A DNA stretch of 64,000 nt from Pseudomonadota bacterium (GCA_034189865.1 JAXHTV010000003.1:1-64000), one strand, 5' to 3'. Numbered from the stretch's first letter, positions 11,015-21,005 are shown. Program-made: numbers and translations. Notes: generated from the sequence alone by a model not told the origin.

Positions 11015-13423
11015 ATGAAAGAACACGACATCAAGGACATGGTACCGAGCCCGTCGCAAGCGGCGGATGAGGTTGAAAGCGTCCGTCTGCCGGAAGATGT
11101 GCTGATCATCATCCCCGTCCGGAACCTCGTTCTTTTTCCGGGCATTGTGATGCCCATCGCCGTGGGTCGGGAGCAATCCATCGCAGCGGCACAAGAAGCG
11201 GCCCGCACCGAGCGACCGGTTGGTTTGCTGTTACAACGAGATGCCGAAGTCGATCAGCCGGAACCGACAGACCTCTATACCGTCGGCACTGCCGCAAGCA
11301 TTCTGCGTTACGTGACCGATCCCGACGGTGGACATCATCTCGTCTGCCATGGCGATAAGCGTTTTCGAGTGGTGGATTTTATCCCCGGCCAACCATTCCT
11401 GCTGGCGCGCGTGGAACGTCTTCCGGATGATGAACAAGTCACTCATCAGGCAGAAGCCTTGGCCCATCACTTACGCGATCAAGCCGTTGAAGCAGTCAGC
11501 CTGTTGCCTCAGGCGCCGCCGGAGATGGCAAAAGCCCTGCGCTCAATTACTTCCGCCACGGCACTGGGTGACATCGTGGCCGGCTATCTGGACGTCACCC
11601 CGCAGGAGAAGCAGGAGATTCTGCAAACCCTGGATACCGAAACGCGCTTGCAGCGGATTCGCCAGCTGCTCGATCACCGAGTCGAGGTGCTGCGTCTGCA
11701 GCGTCAAATCACCGAGCAAACCAAAGAAAGCCTGGATGAACGTCAGCGGGAAGCGGTGCTTCGAGAGCAACTGCGAACCATCCAACGAGAGCTCGGTGAG
11801 GATGGCGATCGAGCGGCGGAGGTCCAGGAGATCGCGCAGGCCATTACCGATGCCGGGATGCCCGAAGAGGTCGAGGCTCAAGCACGCAAGGAGTTGAAGC
11901 GGCTCGAGCGTATGCCGGAGGGTGCCGGTGAATACGGCATGCTCCGTACATATCTCGATTGGCTCATCGAGCTGCCCTGGTCCAAGACGACCGCCGAGGC
12001 GATCGAGATCGACGCCGCCCGGCGGGTGCTCGATGAGGACCACTATGGCCTGGATAAGATCAAGCGCCGCATCCTGGAGCATCTGGCGGTTCGCAAGCTG
12101 AATCCAGAGGGTAAAAGTCCCATTTTGTGCTTTGTGGGGCCGCCCGGCGTGGGCAAGACGTCTTTGGGGCAAAGTATCGCCCGAGCCATGGGCAGACAGT
12201 TCGAGCGGGTCAGTCTCGGTGGCGTTCACGACGAGGCCGAGGTGCGCGGTCACCGGCGGACCTATATCGGGGCTTTGCCCGGCAACATGATCCAGGCCAT
12301 CCGTAAAGCGGGCACGCGCAACCCGTTGATTATGCTTGATGAAATGGACAAGCTGGGCGCCGGCGTTCAGGGCGATCCTTCTGCCGCGCTGTTAGAGGTG
12401 TTGGACCCGGAACAAAACGCGACCTTCCGCGACAACTATCTGGCCGTGCCGTTCGATTTGTCGAAAGTCATGTTCATCGGTACCGCCAACGTTCTGGACA
12501 ACATCCCAGGACCGCTGCGCGACCGAATGGAAGTGATCGAGCTCCCGGGTTACACGGAAGCGGAGAAGGTGGAAATTGCCCGCCGCTATCTGGTCCCTCG
12601 GCAATTGAAAGGGACCGGTTTGACCGAGTCCCAGTGTGGCATATCGGATAGTGCTTTGCATCGCTTGGTTCAAGGCTATACGCGGGAGGCCGGCTGCCGA
12701 AACCTGGAACGCGAAATCGGGGCTATCTGCCGGAGCGTGGCCATGCGAATCGCCGAAGGCACAGTGGAGTCGGTTGGGGTGAATGCTGAAGACCTGCCGG
12801 ATATCCTGGGGCCCGAGCGTTTCGAGAGCGAAGTGGCGATGCGAACCAGCGTGCCCGGCGTGGCCACCGGTTTGGCCTGGACGCCGGTGGGTGGCGATGT
12901 GCTGTTCATCGAAGCAAGCCGCGCCCCCGGAAAAGGGCGGCTTATCCTGACCGGCCAATTGGGCGAGGTGATGAAGGAGAGTGCGCAAGCGGCCTTGAGT
13001 CTGATCAAGTCCCGCGCGATGGATTTGGGTTTGGAACCGGCGATGTTCGATAATAGCGATATTCACGTCCATGTTCCCGCAGGCGCCATACCCAAAGACG
13101 GGCCCAGTGCGGGCGTCGCTATGTTCACCGCACTGTTGTCTCTGTTGACCGAGCGAACGGTTCGTCACGACGTCGCCATGACCGGTGAGATCACCCTTCG
13201 GGGTTTGGTTCTGCCCGTGGGCGGTATCAAAGAAAAAGTATTGGCGGCCCACCGTGCGGGAATCAAGAAAGTACTGCTGCCGGCGCGCAATCGCAAAGAC
13301 TACGAAGATATTCCCCAAAACGCCCGAGAACAGCTTGAATTTGTGTGGCTGGAGACGGTCGATCAGGTCATAAGCGAGGCGTTGGGTGAAGAAATTCGAG
13401 TTGCCCATGCCGATGCCGTCTAA
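11015..13423 (+). CDS. lon: Lon-type ATP-dependent protease
   Basis: 802 residues, full length for LonA. It has an N-terminal substrate-binding domain ([17 protein letters not shown]), a coiled helical region around 200-300, an AAA+ module with Walker A GPPGVGKT at 375-382, and a C-terminal peptidase domain. The Ser-Lys dyad is S698 in KDGPSAG and K741 in [14 protein letters not shown]. It degrades misfolded and regulatory proteins in the cytoplasm. It differs in many positions from enterobacterial Lon, and its pairing with hsp20 rather than clpX suggests an accessory stress copy. Whether the genome has another lon cannot be judged here. Confidence 0.95.
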   Translation: MKEHDIKDMVPSPSQAADEVESVRLPEDVLIIIPVRNLVLFPGIVMPIAVGREQSIAAAQEAARTERPVGLLLQRDAEVDQPEPTDLYTVGTAASILRYVTDPDGGHHLVCHGDKRFRVVDFIPGQPFLLARVERLPDDEQVTHQAEALAHHLRDQAVEAVSLLPQAPPEMAKALRSITSATALGDIVAGYLDVTPQEKQEILQTLDTETRLQRIRQLLDHRVEVLRLQRQITEQTKESLDERQREAVLREQLRTIQRELGEDGDRAAEVQEIAQAITDAGMPEEVEAQARKELKRLERMPEGAGEYGMLRTYLDWLIELPWSKTTAEAIEIDAARRVLDEDHYGLDKIKRRILEHLAVRKLNPEGKSPILCFVGPPGVGKTSLGQSIARAMGRQFERVSLGGVHDEAEVRGHRRTYIGALPGNMIQAIRKAGTRNPLIMLDEMDKLGAGVQGDPSAALLEVLDPEQNATFRDNYLAVPFDLSKVMFIGTANVLDNIPGPLRDRMEVIELPGYTEAEKVEIARRYLVPRQLKGTGLTESQCGISDSALHRLVQGYTREAGCRNLEREIGAICRSVAMRIAEGTVESVGVNAEDLPDILGPERFESEVAMRTSVPGVATGLAWTPVGGDVLFIEASRAPGKGRLILTGQLGEVMKESAQAALSLIKSRAMDLGLEPAMFDNSDIHVHVPAGAIPKDGPSAGVAMFTALLSLLTERTVRHDVAMTGEITLRGLVLPVGGIKEKVLAAHRAGIKKVLLPARNRKDYEDIPQNAREQLEFVWLETVDQVISEALGEEIRVAHADAV

Positions 13424-13553
13424 GCGATGAACAACCGATGTGCTTAAGAGCCGAAGTGTACGGGAGAGAGGGTGAATTGAAACATCAGAAATGGAATCGG
13501 ACACGTGGAGCGGTGCCGACTTGGGGATACCCATAAACTAACAACTCGCGCCA

Positions 13554-13769
13554 GTGGGAAGGGAGTCCGTCAATGAGCAGGTGGTGCCGATCCGAGGGTT
13601 TGGTGAGCACGCAATTGAATTGGCGGGAGTCGGCGCCGTGTTGGAACCGGGCGATGAGTTAGGTTTGGTCGTTCAGAGTGCCAACCGCTTTTTTCTCAAA
13701 AGCGATATCCACGGGGCGGCCTATCCGGTTTCCGTTGCCGGTCAGGTCCGTTTACCTACCGTACGTTGA
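13554..13769 (+). pseudogene. possible remnant of a CocE/NonD (S15) hydrolase C-terminal domain
   Basis: A 71-codon frame from a GTG contains AVLEPGDELGLVVQSANRFF and then YPVSVAGQVRLP. This resembles the last strands of the jelly-roll domain that ends X-Pro dipeptidyl-peptidase/CocE-type hydrolases. A stop codon lies five codons before the GTG, and no catalytic domain precedes it. I read it as a possible decayed gene end, with little weight. The remainder of 13424-13803 shows no other coding signal. Confidence 0.3.
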
Positions 13770-13803
13770 GTCGCCGAGGGGTCGTGACGCCGAGATTCCT
13801 CAA

Positions 13804-16800
13804 CTACCCTTCTTTCTTGCGTTTGGCGCCGAACTGCTCCAACACGCTGGTGAGGAGTTGCTCTGCGGAAGTGGGTCGGGCGAAGAAGAAACCTTGAATG
13901 CTGTCGCAACCCCAATCCGAGAGCATCTTGAACTGATAGGCATTTTCCACGCCTTCGGCGACCACGTGAATGTTGAGGCTGCGTCCCAAGCCGATAATCG
14001 CCGAGGTAATCGCGGCGTCGTTGGGATCGATGGTAATATCACGCACGAACTCGCGGTCGATTTTCAGCTTGTCGATGGGGAATCGTTTGAGATAACCCAA
14101 AGACGAATAGCCGGTGCCGAAATCGTCTACGGCGATGGCGATGCCGGCATCCTTCAGTTCACGCAGTGTACGCAGCGTGCTGTCCAGGTCTTGGAGCAGG
14201 ACATGTTCGGTCAGCTCCAGTTCCAGGGCGGTGCCTTCCAGGGTCGATTGCCGTAATGCTCGGAGAACAATGTTTCGCAGATCGCCATGCTGGAACTGCA
14301 AGGCGGACAGGTTTACGGCGACCGGCACATGAGGCAATCCGGTTTGTCGCCAGGCATTGTTTTGACGGCAGGCTTCCTCAATCACCCATTGTCCCAACGG
14401 CACGATGAGACCCGATTCTTCAGCAACCGGAATGAACTGCTCCGGATGGATGATGCCGAGTTCCGGCGTCACCCAGCGCAGCAGCGCTTCCACGCCCAAT
14501 ATCCGTCCGGATAGCGCATCGATCTGCGGCTGATAATGCAAGGTGAATTCGCCGTTATCCAGCGCCTTTCGTAAGCGGTTTTCCATGGCCAGACGTTCTT
14601 TGGCGCGTTCCGCCATGTCCCGACTGAAGAATCGAATATTGGCTCTGCCCCGTTCCTTGGCCGCATACATCGCAGTGTCGGCGTTTTTGATCAATGTTGG
14701 ACCATCCCGGCCGTCACGCGGATACAAGGCCACGCCAATGCTGGGTGTGATGTTGAGCTGTAAGCCGCGAACTTCGTAAGGCTGCCCGATCACCTCCAGC
14801 AGATGTTCGGCAATGGAGACCACCCGGTCTAAATTGCGGATATCCGGAAGCAGGATGATGAACTCATCGCCGCCTTGCCGGGCAACCGTATCGGACTGCC
14901 GAAGGCAGGATTTCAGCCGTTGTCCCACCGACATGAGCAAACGGTCGCCCACGTCGTGTCCCAGGGAATCGTTAATGGTTTTGAATCGATCCAGATCAAG
15001 GAACAAGATGGCTAAGTGAGAACCGGAGCGACGCGCACTTAACAGCGCCTTTTCCAATAAACCATCCAGCATGGTTCGGTTCGGCAATCCGGTGAGTGGA
15101 TCGTGATTGGCGAGGTAGTTGATCCGGTCCGCGTCACGTTTACGGTCCGTGATATCCGAGAACATGGCGATGTAATGGGTCGGCCCCCCCCGTTTGTTCG
15201 TCACAGCGCTGACCGTTAACCAAATGGGGAACGCATCGCCACTTTTGCGTCGGCACCAACCTTCGCCTTGCCAGTGTCCCTGCTCGGCACTGGTGCGAGC
15301 TTCCCGGTAAAGCGCTTGTGATTGGGGTGGGTACAGGATTTCCGAAGGTTGTCCGACTAGGTCTGCCGCGGAATAGCCAGTCATTTTCGACAAGGCCGGA
15401 TTGATAGAGATGATCCGGCGATCTTTGTCTGTGACGCAAATTGCTTCCGCCGAGGAGGCAAGTACTTCCGCTGACAGTCGAAGTTCTCGTTCCGCACTGA
15501 CCAGATCCGTAATGTCTCTTAGCACATTGGTGTAAATTCGTTGGCCATCCAGCTCCGTGCGCGTCATTGAGACTTCCAGCGGAAACTCACTCCCGTCGGC
15601 CCGTCGCCCGTAAACACGAACCGGCTTAGCGCGCACCAGACTCCCATTTTCGGAATCAGGTAGCGTTTTAACCCATGTCCGGTATCCGGCGTGGAGCTTG
15701 TTCGGGATTAAATCCCAGATTGGCCGACCGGCGATCTCGTCGGCTTTGAAATGGAACATGTCTTCGGCGGCCGAGTTAAACAGGATGATCTTGTTGTTCT
15801 CATCAAGCGCGACAATGGCATCCATGGTGGAGTTGAGAATCGTCGAGCGCATCGCTTCACTGGCTTTGAGCGCGTTCTCAGCATTTTTTCGCTCCGTGAT
15901 ATCCGTGTGGGTGCCGATGATCCGCTTCGGCAGACCCTCGTCCGTCCAATCAACGATTTTTCCCCGATCGAGTATCCAGATGTAATTCCCGTCTCGCGCC
16001 CGCAGACGATACTCCACCGCGTAGGTCGGCGTTTTTCGTTCTCGCAGATAAGCGATAATGGTATTGTAGGCGTGTGATCGGTCCTCCGGGTGGAGCCGAG
16101 AGTCCCACTCCGAGAGATCGTTGACCAACTCATCCGGCGCATAACCGAGCATATCTTTCCATCGGTTGGAATAAAAAACCGAGTTGGTCTGAACATCCCA
16201 GTCCCACACGCCCTCGTCGGCACCCTCTAACGCGAATTGCCAACGGGCTTCGCTTTCGATCAGTGCCTGTTCGGCCAACTTGCGTTCCGTAATATCCTGA
16301 CAAATACCGTAGACGCGTTGGGTCCGATGGTCGGCACCCCGTTCCGCATAGGTCACCGAATGAACCCAACGCTCGGTCTCGTCGGGCAGGATGATGCGGT
16401 AATCGAACTCTACTTGGTCCAGACCCTTAACCATTTCTTGCAAGTACTGGAGATGTTGCACTTTGTCATCGGGGTGCACGCGCTCTAGGAGTTGCTGGTG
16501 CGATACTCCCGGGTGGTCAGCCGGATAGCCGAAAATTCGTTTGGCTTCATCGGTGGCGTCGATGTGTTGTCCTTCTGTATCCATCCACCAGTAGCCTAGA
16601 TGGGCGAGTTTCTGCGCTTCGGCCAGTTGTGATTCTCGTTCCCTGAGCGCTTGCTCTGCGCGCTGTCGCGCCTGGTTTTGGAACAGCACGTCAAGTGCAA
16701 ACGAAACGTCTTCGCTAAGAGATGACAACAGCGACACCGTATCGGAATCCAAACCGCTGGCATCTTCCGCATAGACGGCGAGCACACCGATGGTCCTAGA

Positions 16801-17676
16801 TCCAACCTGAAGGGGGAAGGCACCGGTGCTGCCGAAGCGCAAATTGCCGTGACGGTTCGCCCAAGTTGCAGCGACACGGTCCAGCTCCTCCGGGGATGGG
16901 TTCTGAATCGTATGCAATACGCCTGTGCGAGCGACGATGGCGGGGGATGAGAGGTCAGCGGAGGCCGATGTATCCAGGTCCACTGCGAGATCGGCCAAAA
17001 AAGTTTGGTACATGCCACAAGCCGTGGGCTTAATGGTGTTCGAATCCGGGTCGATAACGCCGATCCACGTCAACGGAAAATCCCCGAACTCACTGAGTAT
17101 TCGGCAAATCTCCATGAACAAAGCGTCTTGATTTTGTGCCCGGACGATCGCTCGACGGGCATGACTTAACGTATCGTATAGGCGGGTTGTCCGGGCCAGA
17201 CTGTCTTCCGTTCGCCGTCGGTCAGTGATTTCACGACCGATCACGCAAACGCGGGCGGTGGACCCATCTCCCTCGGGTATCGGGGAAAGTGCCAACTCGA
17301 AAATCGTCGATGAAGCGTCTGTTCCTGTATCGGTGACCTCAATTACGCTGGCCGACTGGCTATCGATGACATTTTGCAGTGCGCGGTTGATGGTTTCCCT
17401 GCAAGCTGCTGACCACAGCTCAGCGAACTTTCGGCGAGGAAGGCGGCCGCTAGCCAATTTCAGCGTTGATCTCGCGGCTTCGTTAGCGTAAGCAAGACGA
17501 CCTGAATCCGTCAGGAGAAAGATACTATCGGTAGTCGAGGCAAGAATAGCCTCTAGAAAAGACCGGTGAATGATTTCATCCTCCAGATCGCTCCACACTA
17601 AATTGGTCGCTCGGACCAATCGTGATTCATTATTATTTTGCCCGCTGTTCGACATTCCTCCAAGCGTGAAGAACAT
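13804..17676 (-). CDS. multi-PAS/GAF diguanylate cyclase-phosphodiesterase (GGDEF-EAL)
   Basis: 1290 residues, cytoplasmic, with no membrane helix. Domains in order: PAS (about 35-150), GAF (about 165-335), PAS/PAC (about 345-465, LGYWWMDTEGQHIDATDEAK), PAS/PAC (about 470-595, WDWDVQTNSVFYSNRWKDML), PAS (about 600-720), PAS/PAC (about 725-850), GGDEF (about 855-1020) and EAL (about 1030-1285). The cyclase motif RQGGDEF is intact. The EAL motif (GVEALLRW) and DDFGTGYSSL loop are also intact, so either cyclic-di-GMP synthesis or breakdown is possible. The many sensor domains suggest input from redox state, light or small ligands. An alternative start is at 17655. It is a lone gene on its strand. 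Confidence 0.93.
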   Translation of the reverse strand: MFFTLGGMSNSGQNNNESRLVRATNLVWSDLEDEIIHRSFLEAILASTTDSIFLLTDSGRLAYANEAARSTLKLASGRLPRRKFAELWSAACRETINRALQNVIDSQSASVIEVTDTGTDASSTIFELALSPIPEGDGSTARVCVIGREITDRRRTEDSLARTTRLYDTLSHARRAIVRAQNQDALFMEICRILSEFGDFPLTWIGVIDPDSNTIKPTACGMYQTFLADLAVDLDTSASADLSSPAIVARTGVLHTIQNPSPEELDRVAATWANRHGNLRFGSTGAFPLQVGSRTIGVLAVYAEDASGLDSDTVSLLSSLSEDVSFALDVLFQNQARQRAEQALRERESQLAEAQKLAHLGYWWMDTEGQHIDATDEAKRIFGYPADHPGVSHQQLLERVHPDDKVQHLQYLQEMVKGLDQVEFDYRIILPDETERWVHSVTYAERGADHRTQRVYGICQDITERKLAEQALIESEARWQFALEGADEGVWDWDVQTNSVFYSNRWKDMLGYAPDELVNDLSEWDSRLHPEDRSHAYNTIIAYLRERKTPTYAVEYRLRARDGNYIWILDRGKIVDWTDEGLPKRIIGTHTDITERKNAENALKASEAMRSTILNSTMDAIVALDENNKIILFNSAAEDMFHFKADEIAGRPIWDLIPNKLHAGYRTWVKTLPDSENGSLVRAKPVRVYGRRADGSEFPLEVSMTRTELDGQRIYTNVLRDITDLVSAERELRLSAEVLASSAEAICVTDKDRRIISINPALSKMTGYSAADLVGQPSEILYPPQSQALYREARTSAEQGHWQGEGWCRRKSGDAFPIWLTVSAVTNKRGGPTHYIAMFSDITDRKRDADRINYLANHDPLTGLPNRTMLDGLLEKALLSARRSGSHLAILFLDLDRFKTINDSLGHDVGDRLLMSVGQRLKSCLRQSDTVARQGGDEFIILLPDIRNLDRVVSIAEHLLEVIGQPYEVRGLQLNITPSIGVALYPRDGRDGPTLIKNADTAMYAAKERGRANIRFFSRDMAERAKERLAMENRLRKALDNGEFTLHYQPQIDALSGRILGVEALLRWVTPELGIIHPEQFIPVAEESGLIVPLGQWVIEEACRQNNAWRQTGLPHVPVAVNLSALQFQHGDLRNIVLRALRQSTLEGTALELELTEHVLLQDLDSTLRTLRELKDAGIAIAVDDFGTGYSSLGYLKRFPIDKLKIDREFVRDITIDPNDAAITSAIIGLGRSLNIHVVAEGVENAYQFKMLSDWGCDSIQGFFFARPTSAEQLLTSVLEQFGAKRKKEG

Positions 17677-17891
17677 CGCGACACGGTTTGATGGAGCCGT
17701 TTCTAAGCTTTATGCAACAGACAGTTACCCACTATAACACAGCTCACGCAGGAGGAAAGAGATCGGTTCACATGACGCGCTGATGGGTTGTGGCCAATAC
17801 CCGGGCTTCTGACCAAGGACGATTGTGCAATGAGAGGTACCCAGCCAGTTGCCCTGCCTCCGCGGAGCACCCGGCCGGGTAACGTCCCGAT

Positions 17892-18458
17892 TCAGGCTAC
17901 GATGTGGTGTTTTCCGATGAGTCGCACGCTGCTCGCTCTCGGTCCGTCGTCACCCATATCTTCACAGAAACGCACTTCGGCACCTTCGGCGAGTTGATCG
18001 AAGGAGGCGCCCAAAATGCTGTTTCGATGAAAATAAAGCTCTCTGCCTTCCGGAGTTACGATCTGACCATAGTCCATTTCCGGGAACAGGACTTTGATGC
18101 GACCGTGTGGGGGCGCGTCGTGGTATTTCACTTGACCTTTTTGCTTGCGGGCATAGTTTTCAAGCTGTCGTTGCATGGCACTAAATGCGTCCCGAATGGC
18201 AACGTAGGCGTCCTCATGCGCTTGTTTGGCCGCAGGATTGCGATTGACGACCAGTTCGGTACCCGGGACAGTCAAGTCGATCCGAATATGATAGATCTTT
18301 CCCTTATGATGGTGCTGATGGGGTGCCTCCACGATCACACGGCAGGCGATGATACGGTCGTAGACTTGTTCTAGTTTTCGAAGCTTGTTATCGATTGTTT
18401 GTTCGAGTGCGGGTGTGGCCGGTAGGTTGCGAAATGTGACTTGTGGTATTGATTGCAT
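17892..18458 (-). CDS. hpf: HPF/RaiA-family ribosome hibernation factor with cold-shock-like C-terminal domain
   Basis: 188 residues. Residues 1-105 are the HPF/RaiA fold (VTFRNLPATPALEQTIDNKL, then CRVIVEAPHQHHHKGKIYHI and EDAYVAIRDAFSAMQRQLEN). These proteins sit in the decoding centre and stall or dimerise ribosomes during starvation. Residues about 115-185 (GRIKVLFPEMDYGQIVTPEG, ELYFHRNSI, EVRFCEDMGDDGP) look like a cold-shock, OB-fold RNA-binding domain. This replaces the usual long-HPF dimerisation tail. A candidate FNR/Anr box with a matching -10 element lies upstream at 18544-18585. In mycobacteria the hpf-like Rv0079 belongs to the hypoxia regulon. Confidence 0.88.
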   Translation of the reverse strand: MQSIPQVTFRNLPATPALEQTIDNKLRKLEQVYDRIIACRVIVEAPHQHHHKGKIYHIRIDLTVPGTELVVNRNPAAKQAHEDAYVAIRDAFSAMQRQLENYARKQKGQVKYHDAPPHGRIKVLFPEMDYGQIVTPEGRELYFHRNSILGASFDQLAEGAEVRFCEDMGDDGPRASSVRLIGKHHIVA

Positions 18459-18769
18459 GGTCTGCCTCTCGCTGTTGCCGTGCCCCGCTCAGGGGCTTCA
18501 GATGTCGCTGCCAGGTGGCTGCATTCGCAGCTTTATTGTCGATATGTTACCGCGCATGCTGTCGGGTGACGTTGATAACCACCAAACCGAGCAAGTCGAT
18601 GTTGCGATATCGACCTACTTCTATAGTTATAGATAAGACAATCGGCTTGAGCGAGAAATGACGACGATCAATCCAATTGAGCTCTTTCCTATCGAAAGGG
18701 TGGATGGCGGCCAGCCCTGGCCCACGCACGCATGAGAGAGAACCCCAAGAGCGCGGTGGACCTTAGCAC
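18459..18769. other. intergenic region between hpf and sixA
   Basis: 311 bases without a convincing gene. The hpf side holds the FNR/Anr-like promoter described separately. On the sixA side there is no clear promoter and only a weak ribosome binding site (GGTGG) before the ATG. Confidence 0.6.
18544..18585 (-). promoter_or_regulatory. candidate class II FNR/Anr promoter of hpf
   Basis: TTGATAACCACCAA at 18572-18585 matches TTGAT-N4-ATCAA with one mismatch. If it is centred at -41.5, transcription to the left would start near 18537. The -10 hexamer would then fall at 18549-18544, which reads TAACAT on the minus strand, four of six matches to TATAAT. The hpf start is about 79 bases further on. 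Sequence match plus spacing is the only evidence. Confidence 0.45.
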
Positions 18770-19273
18770 ATGAAATGCTATCTGATTCGGCACGCAATTG
18801 CCGACACGCTACCCCCGGGATCGGAGATGAAGGACTTCGATCGAGCGCTCACCCCGCAAGGTCGCAAGCGGATGGAACGGGTGTCTGCCGGACTCACCGA
18901 ACTAGGATTTGCTCCTCAGCACATCGTAACCAGCCCGTTAACGCGAGCTCGTCAAACCGCAGTTCTGTTGGCACGGCGGTTTACCTTCGCCCAGCTGCGA
19001 GTGGAACCCCAATTGGCGCCCGAGGGGAGTTTCAAACGTTTAGTGAAAGCTTTCAACGAAACCGTTGCGGACGAAGTGGCTTTGGTTGGGCATCAACCCG
19101 ACCTCGGGCAACTCGCATCGTGGTTACTGACAGGCTCACGCCATGATTGCCAGCTACCGTTCAAGAAGGGGGGTGTTGCCTGCTTGGGCTTGGGCGATCA
19201 GATGCAACCAGGGCGCGCAACGCTCCATTGGTTTTTAACGCCCAAGCAGCTCCGGTTGATCGCCAAACCCTGA
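18770..19273 (+). CDS. sixA: SixA-type phosphohistidine phosphatase
   Basis: 167 residues of the histidine phosphatase superfamily. MKCYLIRHAIAD holds the catalytic RH, TSPLTRARQTAVLL holds the second arginine, and VALVGHQPDLGQL holds the second histidine. SixA removes phosphate from histidine in phosphotransfer proteins. It ends exactly where the stop codon of the convergent ParA gene begins. SixA-like genes are often found beside CHAD-domain genes, as here. Confidence 0.9.
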   Translation: MKCYLIRHAIADTLPPGSEMKDFDRALTPQGRKRMERVSAGLTELGFAPQHIVTSPLTRARQTAVLLARRFTFAQLRVEPQLAPEGSFKRLVKAFNETVADEVALVGHQPDLGQLASWLLTGSRHDCQLPFKKGGVACLGLGDQMQPGRATLHWFLTPKQLRLIAKP

Positions 19274-20032
19274 TCATCCCACGGTGAGTTTCAACCGCAT
19301 AGCAAGCTCCTCCCACAATGCAACGTAGGCCGCCTGAACAGGAGAGTGCGGCGAATATGCGCCGACCGGTGCCTGGTGTTGTCCCATTTGTTCTACCACA
19401 GACGCATAGGGAATATACGCGCTAAGAAGGTTAATCAGTTCCCGCGGCGGATTTTCCAGCCATTGTTTGTGGAGCTTGCGCCGACGATCAACCATCGAAA
19501 AAAACGGGTGCAGTTTCCGCCGCGGGATCTTATGTTTCTTAAAAAACGCTACGATCTGGTCATATGCCCGGATCGATAACGGTGTGGGTATCAACGGCAG
19601 CAGAATCGCATCCGTGGTGGCGAATATATTCTCGGAGAGCGTTGAAAAACTGGGTGGGCAATCCAAGACCAGCAGATCATAGGATTTGTTCAACGGTTCG
19701 AGCACCTCGGCCAGAACCTCGGCGGAATTCTTCCTGTCACTGATCATAAGATCCATGTCCCGATACGATTCATCCGCAGGAATCAAAGACAAGTTGTCGT
19801 ATTCGGTGGGTTGTGCTTGCTTGCCGAGCGATTTTTTGCCCGTAATCAGTTTTTTCGTTTTGACCGAGAGTTTCGGGTCGACGCGAAGATAGAAACTCGA
19901 CGCCCCTTGTTGATCGAGGTCCCAAAAAACTGTTTTCAACCCTGATCTGGCGGCGATCCAGGCGATATTGACGGCGGTGGCCGTCTTGCCGACGCCGCCT
20001 TTAAGGTTATAGAACGCTATGGTTTTCATCAT
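19274..20032 (-). CDS. orphan ParA-family partition-type ATPase
   Basis: 252 residues from MMKTIAFYNLKGGVGKTATA. AGGAA lies just before the ATG, so the longer frame to 20227 is rejected. The deviant Walker A KGGVGKT carries the signature lysine. DLDQQGASSFYL, LLVLDCPPSFSTLSE and LLPLIPTPLSIRAY are the other ParA nucleotide motifs. There is no helix-turn-helix domain and no parB or parS nearby, so chromosome partition is unlikely. It follows the CHAD gene by 34 bases on the same strand. Orphan ParA proteins commonly position cytoplasmic cargo over the nucleoid. A role in placing polyphosphate granules is my inference. Confidence 0.9.
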   Translation of the reverse strand: MMKTIAFYNLKGGVGKTATAVNIAWIAARSGLKTVFWDLDQQGASSFYLRVDPKLSVKTKKLITGKKSLGKQAQPTEYDNLSLIPADESYRDMDLMISDRKNSAEVLAEVLEPLNKSYDLLVLDCPPSFSTLSENIFATTDAILLPLIPTPLSIRAYDQIVAFFKKHKIPRRKLHPFFSMVDRRRKLHKQWLENPPRELINLLSAYIPYASVVEQMGQHQAPVGAYSPHSPVQAAYVALWEELAMRLKLTVG

Positions 20033-20066
20033 GATTCCTAATCCACGGTCGATGGGGATGCGGCGA

Positions 20067-21005
20067 TCAGCTACTCGCAACCATCCCTTCCAAACCGTAT
20101 TCCCGCTCCTGGATCCACGCGATCCAAAAGGATTCCATACGCCGGACGAAACACTCCGGACTATCGGCGAACAACCGTCTGCCCAAGATCTCGGCGTGGC
20201 TTCGAAGTTCTGCTTGCCGGCGCCCAATCAACCCCAGCATTTGATGCATCGCTTCTTCCCGAATGAACTCGTTTTCATGTTGCAGCACCACCAGCCTTAA
20301 CACGGCCAGATCATGATCATCGCCCAGAAGATCGGACAAGTGCTTCAAACCGGCTTGCCTTTGGGACATGTGATCAGACCAAACTTTCTTCAGCAGCTTG
20401 GTGTGATACCACTGGTCCTTAACGCGCTTTCGCCACTCGTGGAATTGTTCCGCGGTGGGTTGCTCGAAGGCGCTTTGGTAACCACGGCGTCCGCGGCCGT
20501 AGATTCGCTCCAAACCGCTCGCCAGGGTGTCGAAACCGGCGGAAGGGAAAGTCCACGCGCTCACGCGCGTGCTTGCCTGCAGTAGGACCCGGCGCAAATT
20601 CCCGGTTTTGACCGATAGATCCTGGTCTCCTGTTGAGATGGCATCAAGCCGTTGCTCAAGCACCCTTCGAAACTCGGGTATACCCTGTGCCTGCATCTGA
20701 GCATCGAATCGAATATGGAGTTTATCGTAGGCCTCCAACATGGCTTGGGCATCGCGCACTTGAGACAGACTTCGTGCCACGTCTCTAAACCATGCATTTT
20801 CCATTGCATATGTGTCACCCAGTTGGTTGCGGACCAGTCGCAGGACGGCGCGGATTTCTTTGAAACGTTTGCGGGCTTCGTGAATTCCTTCGTGTTGATC
20901 CGCTCCCTTTCTTTTGAGTTCGCGTCTCGCGCTATCGATGCATTCGATAACCACACGTTGGATTTCTTGGGGAACGGAACTTGGATCGTCGAGTCGGTAG
21001 GCCAT
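20067..21005 (-). CDS. CHAD-domain protein (polyphosphate-binding)
   Basis: 312 residues, nearly all one CHAD domain: two helical bundles rich in Arg, Lys and His. Conserved patches include HEGIHEARKRFKEIRAVLRL, LSQVRDAQAMLEAYD and the second repeat FHEWRKRVKDQWYHTKLL with LSDLLGDDHDLAVL. CHAD domains bind polyphosphate through these basic residues, and some coat polyphosphate granules. No CYTH or triphosphatase domain is fused. Three 11-base-spaced TTAYA repeats lie immediately upstream (21020-21053). It is followed by the orphan ParA gene. Confidence 0.92.
   Translation of the reverse strand: MAYRLDDPSSVPQEIQRVVIECIDSARRELKRKGADQHEGIHEARKRFKEIRAVLRLVRNQLGDTYAMENAWFRDVARSLSQVRDAQAMLEAYDKLHIRFDAQMQAQGIPEFRRVLEQRLDAISTGDQDLSVKTGNLRRVLLQASTRVSAWTFPSAGFDTLASGLERIYGRGRRGYQSAFEQPTAEQFHEWRKRVKDQWYHTKLLKKVWSDHMSQRQAGLKHLSDLLGDDHDLAVLRLVVLQHENEFIREEAMHQMLGLIGRRQAELRSHAEILGRRLFADSPECFVRRMESFWIAWIQEREYGLEGMVASS

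Noticed and set aside
11543-12253. 236-codon minus-strand frame opposite lon
   Set aside because: Antisense shadow created by GC-rich codon bias in lon.
12392-13534. 380-codon open frame on the minus strand opposite lon
   Set aside because: It is fully antisense to a well-conserved protease with intact motifs, its translation resembles no family, and it has no ribosome binding site.
19274-20032. plasmid or chromosome partition locus
   Set aside because: The ParA protein has no ParB partner, no parS-like repeats and no replication gene nearby.
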